From positions 62,340 to 126,339 of the forward strand of contig NZ_CDBJ01000043.1 in NCBI RefSeq assembly GCF_000820045.1: a DNA stretch of 64,000 bases, in the 5' to 3' direction. Origin of the DNA: Aeromonas rivuli. GTDB taxonomy: Bacteria; Pseudomonadota; Gammaproteobacteria; Enterobacterales; Aeromonadaceae. Under the pieces are notes generated by a model. It searched no databases. It was given only the letters and a program-made list of their open reading frames with translations, and had not been told where the DNA came from. The translations under genes and the position numbers were made by a program. Below, in pieces: positions 1 through 7,571 of this stretch; the stretch's first letter is position 1, and each line of letters opens with the position of its first letter.

Positions 1-1376
1 CCTTCGCGCTCCGCATCCTCTTTTACCCGCAGCCCGATGGTCATATCCACCAGCTTGTAGGCCAGGAAGGCGACGACACCGGACCAGAGGATGGTCACGC
101 CAACCCCTATGGCCTGGATCTTGACCTGGGTCAGGATGGAGTAATCTGGCGCCACCTGATTGGTGACATAGTCCCACACCCCGGTACCGCCCAGATCCGG
201 GCTGGCGAAGACACCGGTCAAGAGCGCCCCCAGGATGCCGCACACCCCGTGCAGGCCAAACACATCCAGGCTGTCATCGGCACCCAGCAGTCGCTTGAGG
301 CCATGTACACCCCAGAGGCCAGCGACCCCGCTCAGCAACCCCATGATGAGGGCGCCGCCCACACCGACAAAACCGGCGGCCGGGGTGATCACAACGAGTC
401 CGGCAACGGCACCAGAGGCCGCACCCAGCAAGGAGGGACGGCCCTTCATCAGCCACTCGGCCAGGGTCCAGGAGAGCGCCGCTGCCGCCGGGGCCAGCCA
501 GGTGTTGATAAAGGCCAGCGCGGCCGTGCCATTGGCCTCAAGGGCAGAGCCTGCGTTGAAACCAAACCAGCCAAACCAGAGCAGGGAGACCCCGATCATG
601 GTCATGGTGAGGCTATGGGGGGTCATGGCGTCACGGCCATAACCAAGGCGTTTGCCGACCATGAAGGCCCCGACCAACCCGGCCACGGCCGCGTTGATGT
701 GCACCACTGTGCCGCCAGCGAAATCGAGGTCCCCATGCTGGAACAGGTAACCCGCGGTGGCGGTGGCAGCGCTGGCGGCTTCAAGAGTGGTATAAGCGTC
801 AGGACCTGCCCAGTACCACACCATGTGCGCCAGCGGGATGTAGGAGAAGGTGAACCAGAGCACGGAAAACAGCAGCACCGCGGCAAACTTGATGCGCTCG
901 GCGAAGGCCCCCACGATCAGACCGCAGGTGATGGCTGCGAAGGCCCCCTGGAACACGACATAGATGAATTCGCTGATGCCCACTCCCTTGCTGAAGGTGG
1001 CAGCGATGGAGTCAGGGGTCACCCCTTTGAGCAGCAGTTTGTCGAAGGAGCCATAGAAGCTGTTGCCCTCGGTGAAGGCGAGCGAGTAGCCATACACCAC
1101 CCACAACACACAAATAAGGGAAAACAGGGCAAATACCTGCATCAACACGCTCAACATGTTCTTGCTGCGCACCAATCCACCGTAAAACAGTGCCAGGCCC
1201 GGGATCGACATCAGGATCACCAGCGCCGCCGACAGCAGCATCCAGACATTATCCCCTTTGTTGATGGTCATGGCAGCGACTGGGGCTGTGGCCACGACCG
1301 CATCCTGTGCCCAGCTTGGGGCGGCCAGCAAGGCGGTCAACGCCAGCGGGCCTGTCATCATGAATCTCTTGAGCAT
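1..1376 (-). CDS. amtB: Ammonium transporter AmtB, 3' end outside the window
   Basis: Inner-membrane ammonium/ammonia channel of the Amt/Rh family, used for nitrogen scavenging. About 458 residues are visible, with the C-terminal end cut by the window edge. The N-terminus (MLKRFMMTGPLALTALL) looks like the cleaved signal peptide known for AmtB. It is followed by about eleven hydrophobic segments, with family motifs such as GLALFYGGLVRSKN, WFTFSYIPLAHMVW, DFAGGTVVHINAAVAGL and DVFGLHGVCGILGALLTG. The ATG is chosen because a GGAG lies about 8 nt upstream. No glnK is seen directly upstream, unlike the common glnK-amtB operon. An NtrC-like dyad and a sigma-54-like promoter lie upstream and fit nitrogen-starvation control. 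The family assignment is very secure. Confidence 0.96.
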   Translation of the reverse strand, partial: MLKRFMMTGPLALTALLAAPSWAQDAVVATAPVAAMTINKGDNVWMLLSAALVILMSIPGLALFYGGLVRSKNMLSVLMQVFALFSLICVLWVVYGYSLAFTEGNSFYGSFDKLLLKGVTPDSIAATFSKGVGISEFIYVVFQGAFAAITCGLIVGAFAERIKFAAVLLFSVLWFTFSYIPLAHMVWYWAGPDAYTTLEAASAATATAGYLFQHGDLDFAGGTVVHINAAVAGLVGAFMVGKRLGYGRDAMTPHSLTMTMIGVSLLWFGWFGFNAGSALEANGTAALAFINTWLAPAAAALSWTLAEWLMKGRPSLLGAASGAVAGLVVITPAAGFVGVGGALIMGLLSGVAGLWGVHGLKRLLGADDSLDVFGLHGVCGILGALLTGVFASPDLGGTGVWDYVTNQVAPDYSILTQVKIQAIGVGVTILWSGVVAFLAYKLVDMTIGLRVKEDAERE

Positions 1377-1540
1377 ATCGCCATCTCCTTCCCTGTCTTT
1401 CCTGCACCGGATCGGTTCGCCTTGCTGATGAACATGTGGATCCGGTGGCTCATATAAAACATACCCGGCCATCCCTTCCATCGCCGTCTTGACTGCTGTG
1501 CCCTTATTGGTGCGGCAACATGGCAAGCTGATGGACGGAA

Positions 1541-1556
1541 GCATAAAACAGGCCAG
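1541..1556 (-). promoter_or_regulatory. Candidate sigma-54 promoter of amtB
   Basis: On the minus strand the sequence CTGGCCTGTTTTATGCTT keeps the GG (-24) and GC (-12) dinucleotides with the required 10-base spacing and resembles the consensus TGGCACG-N4-TTGC. It lies about 165 nt upstream of the amtB start and downstream of an NtrC-like dyad. Inferred from sequence only. Confidence 0.55.
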
Positions 1557-1607
1557 TTAATAAACTTCTTTACTATCAGTGCATTAAAAAGATAAAGAGA
1601 AATACTA

Positions 1608-1622
1608 GCACCATGATGGTGC
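1608..1622. promoter_or_regulatory. NtrC-type enhancer site upstream of amtB
   Basis: GCACCA-TGA-TGGTGC is an inverted repeat with the same half-sites and 3-base spacing as the well-known NtrC site upstream of E. coli glnA. It lies about 60 nt upstream of the candidate sigma-54 promoter. The match to the known site is direct; binding is inferred. Confidence 0.6.
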
Positions 1623-2015
1623 GCTGGGCGCGCCAACCCATTCAGGATTGCACCTCGACCGGGCAGCATCCGGGGATGCACTTAAATGGCGCAAGCCTTG
1701 GCTACGGGCGCCGGGAGGACCAGGGGAACCCAGTCGCACTGGCTACGAGGGGAAAAGACCAGGCGGGCTTGACGCCCACTCAGCAGCCACGGGGCATGGC
1801 TGCGGGGAGGCGGCACTGTCCGCTTGTGACGTGGAGGCTCTGTTGACTGCCGGGGGTTTGTTGACTGCGAAAGAGAGCGCCTCTGGCGTGGTTGCATGGC
1901 GTAAGCCAGAAGAGGCATCACAGATGAAGACACAAGATCAAACCTGGCGTCAGGGCAGCCTGCCGCCAGACATCCCGCTGTCGATGCCCATCGCCAGGAC
2001 CCCGCAACGGGATCC
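1623..2015. other. Intergenic stretch without a recognisable gene
   Basis: Between the amtB control region and the tRNA-Leu terminator I see no convincing gene. Open frames here run into the tRNA or lack a plausible ribosome binding site. An imperfect hairpin (GCCTCTGGC paired with GCCAGA-AGAGGC) lies near 1881-1912. A small RNA cannot be excluded. Confidence 0.5.
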
Positions 2016-2051
2016 AGAAAAACAAAAGGCCATCCGCGAGGATGGCCTTTT
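2016..2051 (-). terminator. Terminator of tRNA-Leu
   Basis: On the minus strand a GGCCATCC/GGATGGCC hairpin is followed by TTTTGTTTTT, placed just after the tRNA 3' end. Confidence 0.85.
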
Positions 2052-2068
2052 ATCACTGAATTCTGGAA

Positions 2069-2153
2069 TGGTGCCCGGGGTCGGACTCGAACCGACACGT
2101 CTTGCAACGGCGGATTTTGAATCCGCTGCGTCTACCGATTTCGCCACCCGGGC
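2069..2153 (-). tRNA. tRNA-Leu (anticodon CAA)
   Basis: An 85-nt tRNA including an encoded CCA. The acceptor stem starts GCCCGGG, and the long variable arm is typical of class II tRNAs. The anticodon stem GCGGA/TCCGC encloses a TTCAAAA loop, giving anticodon CAA, which reads UUG. The T-arm GGTTCGAGTCC is present. A terminator follows immediately. Confidence 0.97.
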
Positions 2154-2297
2154 AACTGCGAGGGATTATACGAATGGCGCTTCGGCATGCAAGGGGTTTT
2201 TCGTATCCCTCTTCTCGTTTGCTCATTTATTCAACGCCTTGCCGTTGATCGCCCAGTTACTTAGAATGCCCTCAACTTTTTAATGGAAACGTCCCCC

Positions 2298-2819
2298 ATG
2301 GCCAAGCGCAAGACAGTTCAACCCCCCCAGGCAACGCCCCCTGTGCATACGCACCCTTCCGCCGGGTTGTTGCGCCGCCTCGGTGCCCTGCTCTATGACT
2401 ACCTGGTGGTCATCTCGCTGCTGGTGATCGCCGGCTTTCTCGGCATGGGGGTCGCCCAACTGCTGCTCGCGACCGGTCTGGCGACCCTTCCCGAAGGCAA
2501 GGATGCCAGCTGGCTGCTCACCAGCCCCCTCTACAGTGCCTGGCTGGCGCTGGTGATCTGTGGCTTCTATGTCTGGTTCTGGACCCGGGCCGGTCAAACC
2601 ATCGGCATGCGCGCCTGGCGGTTGCGCATCCAGAATGTGGACGGCAGCAATATCCGCATCACCCAGGCCATTATTCGGCTGGCCACCGCCGCCTTTGGCC
2701 TGGGCAACCTGATGTGTCTGTTTGACCGCCATCGCCCCAAGGCATTCCAGGACATCTGGGCAGAGTGCGAAGTGATAGTGCTGAGCAAGCAAGAGAACCT
2801 GAACATGCTTAATAAATAG
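2298..2819 (+). CDS. RDD family membrane protein
   Basis: A 173-residue membrane protein with the RDD family layout. The basic N-terminus is followed by LLRRLGALLYDYLVVI, in which the family's Arg-Asp signature is relaxed to R-x(7)-D. Two or three hydrophobic segments come next, then TIGMRAWRLRI and a C-terminal LMCLFDRHRPKAFQDIWAE. RDD proteins are poorly characterised, and some members are Na+/H+ antiporters or lipid-related. The start at MAKRK is preferred because a GGAA lies 9 nt upstream; an in-frame ATG 15 nt earlier is possible. It is convergent with lptG and shares a terminator with it. Confidence 0.88.
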   Translation: MAKRKTVQPPQATPPVHTHPSAGLLRRLGALLYDYLVVISLLVIAGFLGMGVAQLLLATGLATLPEGKDASWLLTSPLYSAWLALVICGFYVWFWTRAGQTIGMRAWRLRIQNVDGSNIRITQAIIRLATAAFGLGNLMCLFDRHRPKAFQDIWAECEVIVLSKQENLNMLNK

Positions 2820-2832
2820 GAATGGTCAGATG

Positions 2833-2864
2833 AAGAAAGGGCACCCAGGTGCCCTTTCTTGTTT
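2833..2864. terminator. Bidirectional terminator between the RDD gene and lptG
   Basis: A GAAAGGGCACC/GGTGCCCTTTC hairpin followed by TTGTTT on the plus strand and flanked by A/T residues on the other side. It lies between two convergent genes. Confidence 0.88.
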
Positions 2865-2888
2865 CCAGCGGTGCTTGCCTGATGACGC

Positions 2889-3959
2889 TTAGCGCCTGCG
2901 GCTCAGTATATAAAGGGAGATGCCGCCAAACAGCAGACTGGGCGCCACTGCCGCTATGATGGGCGGCACCGCATAGACCAGGCTGATCGGGCCAAACACC
3001 CGATCGCTCACATAGACCACGAAGCCGGTCATGATGCCCATCAACATCCGCGCCCCCATGCTCACCGAGCGCAAGGGCCCAAAGATGAAGGAGGAGGCGA
3101 GCAGTATCATGGAGACCACTGACAGGGGGGCCAGCAGCTTGCGCCACAGCTCCAGTTTGTAGCGCCCCGCATCCTGCTTGTTGGCATCCAGATAACCGAC
3201 ATAGTCCCGCAAACCGGAGATGGAGAGGTTCTCTGGATCGATGCTGACCACACCGAGCTGCTTGGGGGTCAGATCTGACGTCCAGGTCATCTGGGGGTGC
3301 ACCTCACTGATGATCCGGGTCGGATCGTCGAAGCGGGTCGCATGGACAGACTTCAGCAGCCAGTGATGCTGCTCGAACATCCCCTCCTGCGCCTGCACCA
3401 CATCGATCAGCTTGCGATCCGGGGTAAAGCGATAGAGGGTGATGCCGGTCAGGGCACCATCGTTGCGCACTCCGTTGATACTGACGAAGTTATTGCCATC
3501 CCGCGCCCAGACCCCGGAGGCTGATACGGTCAGCCGCCCCTCGGACATGGCACCGGCCTTGATGTCATCGGCAGTGCGCTTGGCGATGGGAGCCACATAC
3601 TCACCCACCAGACTGAACACCAGCATCAGCGGGATCGCCGTCTTGAGCGCCGCAATCACTATGCTGAGCTTGGAGCGACCGGCGGCCTGCATCACCACCA
3701 ACTCGGAGCTGCTCGCCAGCTGACCCAGACCAATCAAGCCCCCCAGCAGCGCCGCCAGCGGGAAGAAGAGTACCGCCTCCTTGGGCATGGAGAGCATCAC
3801 GAAGTAGAAGGCATTGACCATGTCATAGTTGCCGTCACCGACCGACTTGAGCTGCTCCACATACTTGATGAGCGCAGAGAGGCCGACCAGGGTCACCTCA
3901 CACAGCAGGATCGACATGAAAATGACCCGACCGATATATCTATCGAGAATGCCAAACAT
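2889..3959 (-). CDS. lptG: LPS export ABC transporter permease LptG
   Basis: An inner-membrane permease of the LptB2FG transporter, which extracts lipopolysaccharide and feeds it to the LptC-LptA bridge. It is 356 residues, the usual family length. Three N-terminal membrane helices include PKEAVLFFPLAALLGGLIGLG and SSSELVVMQAAGRS, followed by a periplasmic beta-jellyroll region and three C-terminal helices. It follows lptF on the same strand. The two genes normally lie nearly end to end, but here they are 138 nt apart because a decayed copy of the lptG 5' end sits between them. The ATG overlaps the TGA of that small remnant frame (TGATG), so translational coupling is possible. Confidence 0.97.
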   Translation of the reverse strand: MFGILDRYIGRVIFMSILLCEVTLVGLSALIKYVEQLKSVGDGNYDMVNAFYFVMLSMPKEAVLFFPLAALLGGLIGLGQLASSSELVVMQAAGRSKLSIVIAALKTAIPLMLVFSLVGEYVAPIAKRTADDIKAGAMSEGRLTVSASGVWARDGNNFVSINGVRNDGALTGITLYRFTPDRKLIDVVQAQEGMFEQHHWLLKSVHATRFDDPTRIISEVHPQMTWTSDLTPKQLGVVSIDPENLSISGLRDYVGYLDANKQDAGRYKLELWRKLLAPLSVVSMILLASSFIFGPLRSVSMGARMLMGIMTGFVVYVSDRVFGPISLVYAVPPIIAAVAPSLLFGGISLYILSRRR

Positions 3960-4100
3960 CAGCAGAGGTTCCTATATTGCAGCATCATGCTTTTTCGCCT
4001 GGAATATCGAGCACAGAAGAGGTTCGACATAAAGGCGACCCCATGGGCATGCCTAACGAGCGCGCCAAACATCAGTGGAAATCCCTATGTAACCGCATCA
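3875..4100 (-). repeat. Diverged tandem duplication of the lptG 5' end (113-bp unit)
   Basis: Two units offset by exactly 113 bp can be aligned by eye on the minus strand. Both begin TGATGC, continue through a similar leader (ACATAGGGATTTCC against ATATAGGAACCTCT), and then read CTGATGTTTGGC followed by CTCGnTAG. Later, TTTATGTCGAACCTCTTCTGTG in one copy aligns with TTCATGTCGATCCTGCTGTGTG in the other. The copy nearer lptG is the functional start. The copy next to lptF has diverged and lost the reading frame of LptG. Confidence 0.75.
3962..4072 (-). pseudogene. Remnant of a duplicated lptG start (37-codon open frame)
   Basis: An open frame of 37 codons starts MFGALVRHAHGVAFMSNLFC and parallels LptG's MFGILDRYIGRVIFMSILLC. 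It reads on into unrelated residues and ends with a TGA overlapping the lptG ATG. The parallel residues show it is a broken copy of the LptG N-terminus. It may still be translated as a coupling leader. Confidence 0.6.
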
Positions 4101-5204
4101 CGCCGACCCCCTGCTGAAGAGTCGCCCTTTGACCCCATTCCACCAGGCGGTGCCCTGCAAGTTGAGCGGCACCCCGATCAACAGCAAATAGGCTATCGGT
4201 ACCCAGAACATGCCGGGCCAGTGGGGGAGACGACCACTGTCGATGGCCGAGCGGGCCGCCGACAGCAACAGGAAGTAGGAGAGATAGAGCAAGATGGCTG
4301 GCAGCAACTTGGCGTAGCGACCCTGGCGCGGATTGACCCGGGCCAGGGGCACCACCAGGAAGGTCAGCACAGGGATGGAGAGCGGCAGCGAAATACGCCA
4401 CTGCAACTCGGCCATCAGCTGGTTATCCTGGGTGCCGAACAGTTCCATGGTTGGCTTGGCTGCCGATTTACGGTTGGAGTGCTCGGCCTCCTGCTGACGG
4501 ATGACCAGGCTGTACTCGCGAAAATCTGAGTTCTGGAACTGTTTGCCATTGAAGTTGCCCTCGTAGCGGGAACCATCCTTCAGGGTCAGCCATTGCAGGC
4601 CGTTCTCATCCACCGTCACCTGCCCTTCCGTCGCTATCACTATCGAAGGGGGGGTCGTGCCCTGGGCCCGCTGCAACACGAAGATATTATGCAACACGGA
4701 GCCCTTGTCGTTCAGATCCTGGATATAGGCCACCAACTTGCCGCCATCGAGCTCCATGAAGCGCCCCGCCTGCAGGAAGGAGATACCGGGATCGGCCTTG
4801 AATTCATCGATGACCTGATACTCGCGTTCCTTGGCGAGAGGCGCGACCCAGCCGGTGTTGAAGCCCGCCACCAGGGCGGTCAGCAGAGCCAATATCATGG
4901 TGGTCACCATGACGCGGCGCGGGCTGACCCCCACCGCATGCATCACCGTCATCTCACTTTCGGCATAGAGACGGCCGTGAGCAAACAAGATGGCCAAAAA
5001 CAGACTGATTGGCAGCATCAACAGCGCCATATTGGGGAGGTTGAGCAGCATCAACGTCGATATGAGGCGCGTCGGTACCTCGCCATCGGCGGCATCGCCA
5101 ATGATCTTGATAAATTGCTGGCTGACAAAGATGAGCAGCAGCACGAACAATACTGCCAGCTGGGTTTTCAGGGTTTCCCTGAACAAATATCGGAAAACGA
5201 TCAC
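4098..5204 (-). CDS. lptF: LPS export ABC transporter permease LptF
   Basis: The second permease of the LptB2FG lipopolysaccharide exporter, about 368 residues. Its N-terminus is FRYLFRETLKTQLAVLF. The conserved segment ESEMTVMHAVGVSPRRV follows, then the periplasmic jellyroll with DGSRYEG, and C-terminal helices containing VVPLARVNPRQGRYAKLLPA. The GTG start is preferred because it aligns with other LptF N-termini (M-I-V/I-F-R-Y-L) and has GGGA six bases upstream. An ATG two codons earlier and a TTG before that are alternatives. It is divergent from pepA, as in many gammaproteobacteria, and upstream of lptG. Confidence 0.96.
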   Translation of the reverse strand: MIVFRYLFRETLKTQLAVLFVLLLIFVSQQFIKIIGDAADGEVPTRLISTLMLLNLPNMALLMLPISLFLAILFAHGRLYAESEMTVMHAVGVSPRRVMVTTMILALLTALVAGFNTGWVAPLAKEREYQVIDEFKADPGISFLQAGRFMELDGGKLVAYIQDLNDKGSVLHNIFVLQRAQGTTPPSIVIATEGQVTVDENGLQWLTLKDGSRYEGNFNGKQFQNSDFREYSLVIRQQEAEHSNRKSAAKPTMELFGTQDNQLMAELQWRISLPLSIPVLTFLVVPLARVNPRQGRYAKLLPAILLYLSYFLLLSAARSAIDSGRLPHWPGMFWVPIAYLLLIGVPLNLQGTAWWNGVKGRLFSRGSA

Positions 5205-5381
5205 AGTCATTCCCAAGTAAACTTGTGTTTTTAGTCGAATGCCTGAAAAATAGGGCCCTATATTGGATTTTTACCAGTTTGAACTGCGGAGCCTGTGGCT
5301 GTTCGCTCCGCCTCTGATACCCAACAAGCACTGCATTATTCAATAAAAGGTGCCTTTTGTCTTTAGGATGTAGGAGATTCC

Positions 5382-6890
5382 ATGGAGTTCAGTGTAAAGA
5401 GTGGCAGTCCTGAGAAGCAACGCAGCGCCTGCGTCGTGGTGGGTGTATTTGAGCCCCGCCGCCTCTCTCCGGTGGCCGAACAACTGGACAAGATCAGCGA
5501 TGGCTACCTGAGCTCGCTGCTGCGCCGTGGTGACCTGGAAGGGAAGCCAGGCCAGATGCTGCTGCTGCATCAAGTACCGGGCGTGCTGAGCGAGCGCGTC
5601 CTGCTGGTGGGCTGTGGCAAGGAGCGGGAGCTCGATGAACGCCAGTACAAACAGATCATCAACAAGACCATCACCACCCTCAACGAAACCGGATCCATGG
5701 AAGCGGTCTGCTTCCTGACCGAGCTGCACGTCAAGGGTCGTGACACCTATTGGAAAGTCCGCCAGGCGGTAGAAAGCACCAAGGCCGGCCTCTACAGCTT
5801 CGATCAGTTCAAGACCAATAAAGCCGAGCCACGTCGCCCGCTGCGCAAGCTGGTGTTCAACGTGCCGACGCGTCGGGAACTGACCATAGGCGAGAAAGCT
5901 ATCTCCCACGGTCTGGCCGTCTCGAAAGGGGTGCGGGTCTGCCGCGATGTGGCCAACATGCCGCCCAACGTCTGCAATCCGGCCTACCTCGCCTCCCAGG
6001 CCCGTCGCCTCGCCGATGCCTATGACAACATCACCACCAAAGTCGTGGGCGAGCAGGAGATGGCCGAACTCGGCATGAACTCTTACCTGGCGGTGGCCCG
6101 TGGCTCCGAAAACGAAGCCATGATGGCCATCATCGAGTACAAGGGCAACGCCGATGCCAAGCCCATAGTGCTGGTGGGCAAGGGGCTGACCTTCGACTCC
6201 GGCGGCATCTCCATCAAGCCGGCCGATGGCATGGACGAGATGAAGTACGACATGGGCGGCGCCGCCTCCGTGCTCGGCACCATGCATGCCCTGGCCGAGT
6301 TGCAACTGCCCATCAACGTCATCGGCGTCCTCGCCGGTTGCGAGAACATGCCCGGTGGCAATGCCTATCGCCCGGGTGACATCCTCACCTCCATGTCCGG
6401 CCAGACCATCGAAGTGCTCAACACCGATGCCGAGGGCCGTCTGGTATTGTGCGATGCGCTGACCTATGTGGACAGATTCGATCCAGACACTGTGATCGAT
6501 GTCGCCACCCTGACCGGTGCCTGCATCATCGCCCTGGGGCATCACACCTCCGGTCTGCTGGCCAATCACAACCCGCTGGCCCATGAACTGCTCGGCGCCT
6601 CGGAGCAGGCCGGCGATCGCGCCTGGCGCCTGCCGATGTTCGACGAGTACCAGGAACAGCTGGAGAGCCCGTTCGCCGACATGGCCAACATCGGCGGTCG
6701 TCCGGCCGGTACCATCACCGCTGCCGCCTTCTTGTCGCGTTTCACCAAGAAGTACAACTGGGCTCACCTGGATATAGCTGGTACCGCCTGGAAGAGCGGC
6801 AAGGACAAGGGTGCCACCGGTCGTCCGGTGCCCCTGCTCACCCAGTTCCTGCTCAACCGGGCCGGGGTGGACATCGAAGAAAAAGAGTAA
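5382..6890 (+). CDS. pepA: Leucyl aminopeptidase PepA
   Basis: A cytosolic M17 metallo-aminopeptidase that releases N-terminal residues from peptides. The E. coli protein also binds DNA as a cofactor in Xer recombination and carAB control. It is 502 residues. The catalytic domain carries the two-metal site motifs [31 protein letters not shown] and the M17 signature [10 protein letters not shown]. The N-terminal domain is the variable DNA-binding one. A GGAG lies about 7 nt upstream of the ATG. It is divergent from lptF and upstream of holC-valS, the conserved gammaproteobacterial order, with its own terminator. Confidence 0.97.
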   Translation: MEFSVKSGSPEKQRSACVVVGVFEPRRLSPVAEQLDKISDGYLSSLLRRGDLEGKPGQMLLLHQVPGVLSERVLLVGCGKERELDERQYKQIINKTITTLNETGSMEAVCFLTELHVKGRDTYWKVRQAVESTKAGLYSFDQFKTNKAEPRRPLRKLVFNVPTRRELTIGEKAISHGLAVSKGVRVCRDVANMPPNVCNPAYLASQARRLADAYDNITTKVVGEQEMAELGMNSYLAVARGSENEAMMAIIEYKGNADAKPIVLVGKGLTFDSGGISIKPADGMDEMKYDMGGAASVLGTMHALAELQLPINVIGVLAGCENMPGGNAYRPGDILTSMSGQTIEVLNTDAEGRLVLCDALTYVDRFDPDTVIDVATLTGACIIALGHHTSGLLANHNPLAHELLGASEQAGDRAWRLPMFDEYQEQLESPFADMANIGGRPAGTITAAAFLSRFTKKYNWAHLDIAGTAWKSGKDKGATGRPVPLLTQFLLNRAGVDIEEKE

Positions 6891-6931
6891 CCCCTGGCGG
6901 CCACTTGTTGGCCCCTGTTACCCTTGACTCA

Positions 6932-6961
6932 CAAGGAAGAGGCCCGCCTCTTCCTTGTTTC
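6932..6961 (+). terminator. pepA terminator
   Basis: An AAGGAAGAGGC/GCCTCTTCCTT hairpin followed by GTTTC, about 40 nt after the pepA stop. Confidence 0.85.
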
Positions 6962-7068
6962 ATTACAAAACAGGCAGGATGCGCAGCCGATGCGCACCCG
7001 CCAAGAGATCTGCGGCGCGCAGCCTGGCTTGCGCCAAGCGCAGTCACCGCCACACGGGACCCAACCTG

Positions 7069-7524
7069 ATGAGCCAAGTGACCTTCTACCTGATGAGCGA
7101 ACCGGATGAGGCTGGCGTCAGCGCCTGCGAACGGCTCGCCTGCGAGCTGGCAGCCGAGGGCTGGAGCAGCGGTCACCTCTATCTGTACTGTGCGAACCAG
7201 GCCCAGGCCGAACGGCTCGACGAGCTGCTCTGGCAGCTACCAACCGATCGCTTCGTGCCCCACCAGCTGCAAGGTGAAGCGGGTCAGGCCCCGGTGGAAA
7301 TAGGCCATCAGCCCCCCAAACGACGCTATGCCCGGCTCATCAATCTGGCCTGGGAGGCACCTTTGTTTGCAGGGAACTTCCCTCAGGTGGTAGATTTTGT
7401 CCCCACTGACGACACGCAGAAGCAGCAAGCCCGCGAGCGCTACAAAGAGTATCGCCAGGCCGGTCATCAACTCGAGATGAGAGATCAGCCCGCACTTGCA
7501 GCGCACAATCCGGCGCAGCCCTGA
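7069..7524 (+). CDS. holC: DNA polymerase III subunit chi (HolC)
   Basis: The chi subunit of the replicative clamp-loader complex, which links the psi subunit to single-strand binding protein. It is 151 residues and starts [12 protein letters not shown], aligning with the usual HolC start. The body contains [12 protein letters not shown]-like helix residues, [25 protein letters not shown] and the conserved tail [20 protein letters not shown]. In-frame codons upstream of the ATG show no family similarity, so the internal ATG is used. It lies 47 nt before valS and is probably cotranscribed with it, as in E. coli. Confidence 0.93.
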   Translation: MSQVTFYLMSEPDEAGVSACERLACELAAEGWSSGHLYLYCANQAQAERLDELLWQLPTDRFVPHQLQGEAGQAPVEIGHQPPKRRYARLINLAWEAPLFAGNFPQVVDFVPTDDTQKQQARERYKEYRQAGHQLEMRDQPALAAHNPAQP

Positions 7525-7571
7525 CTGCCCCCTTTTTTATCCATCAGAACCTATCAGCATACGGCGAGACC

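Noticed and set aside
1648-2283. Possible protein spanning the tRNA-Leu region
   Set aside because: The frame reads through the tRNA and its terminator, so it cannot be a real gene.
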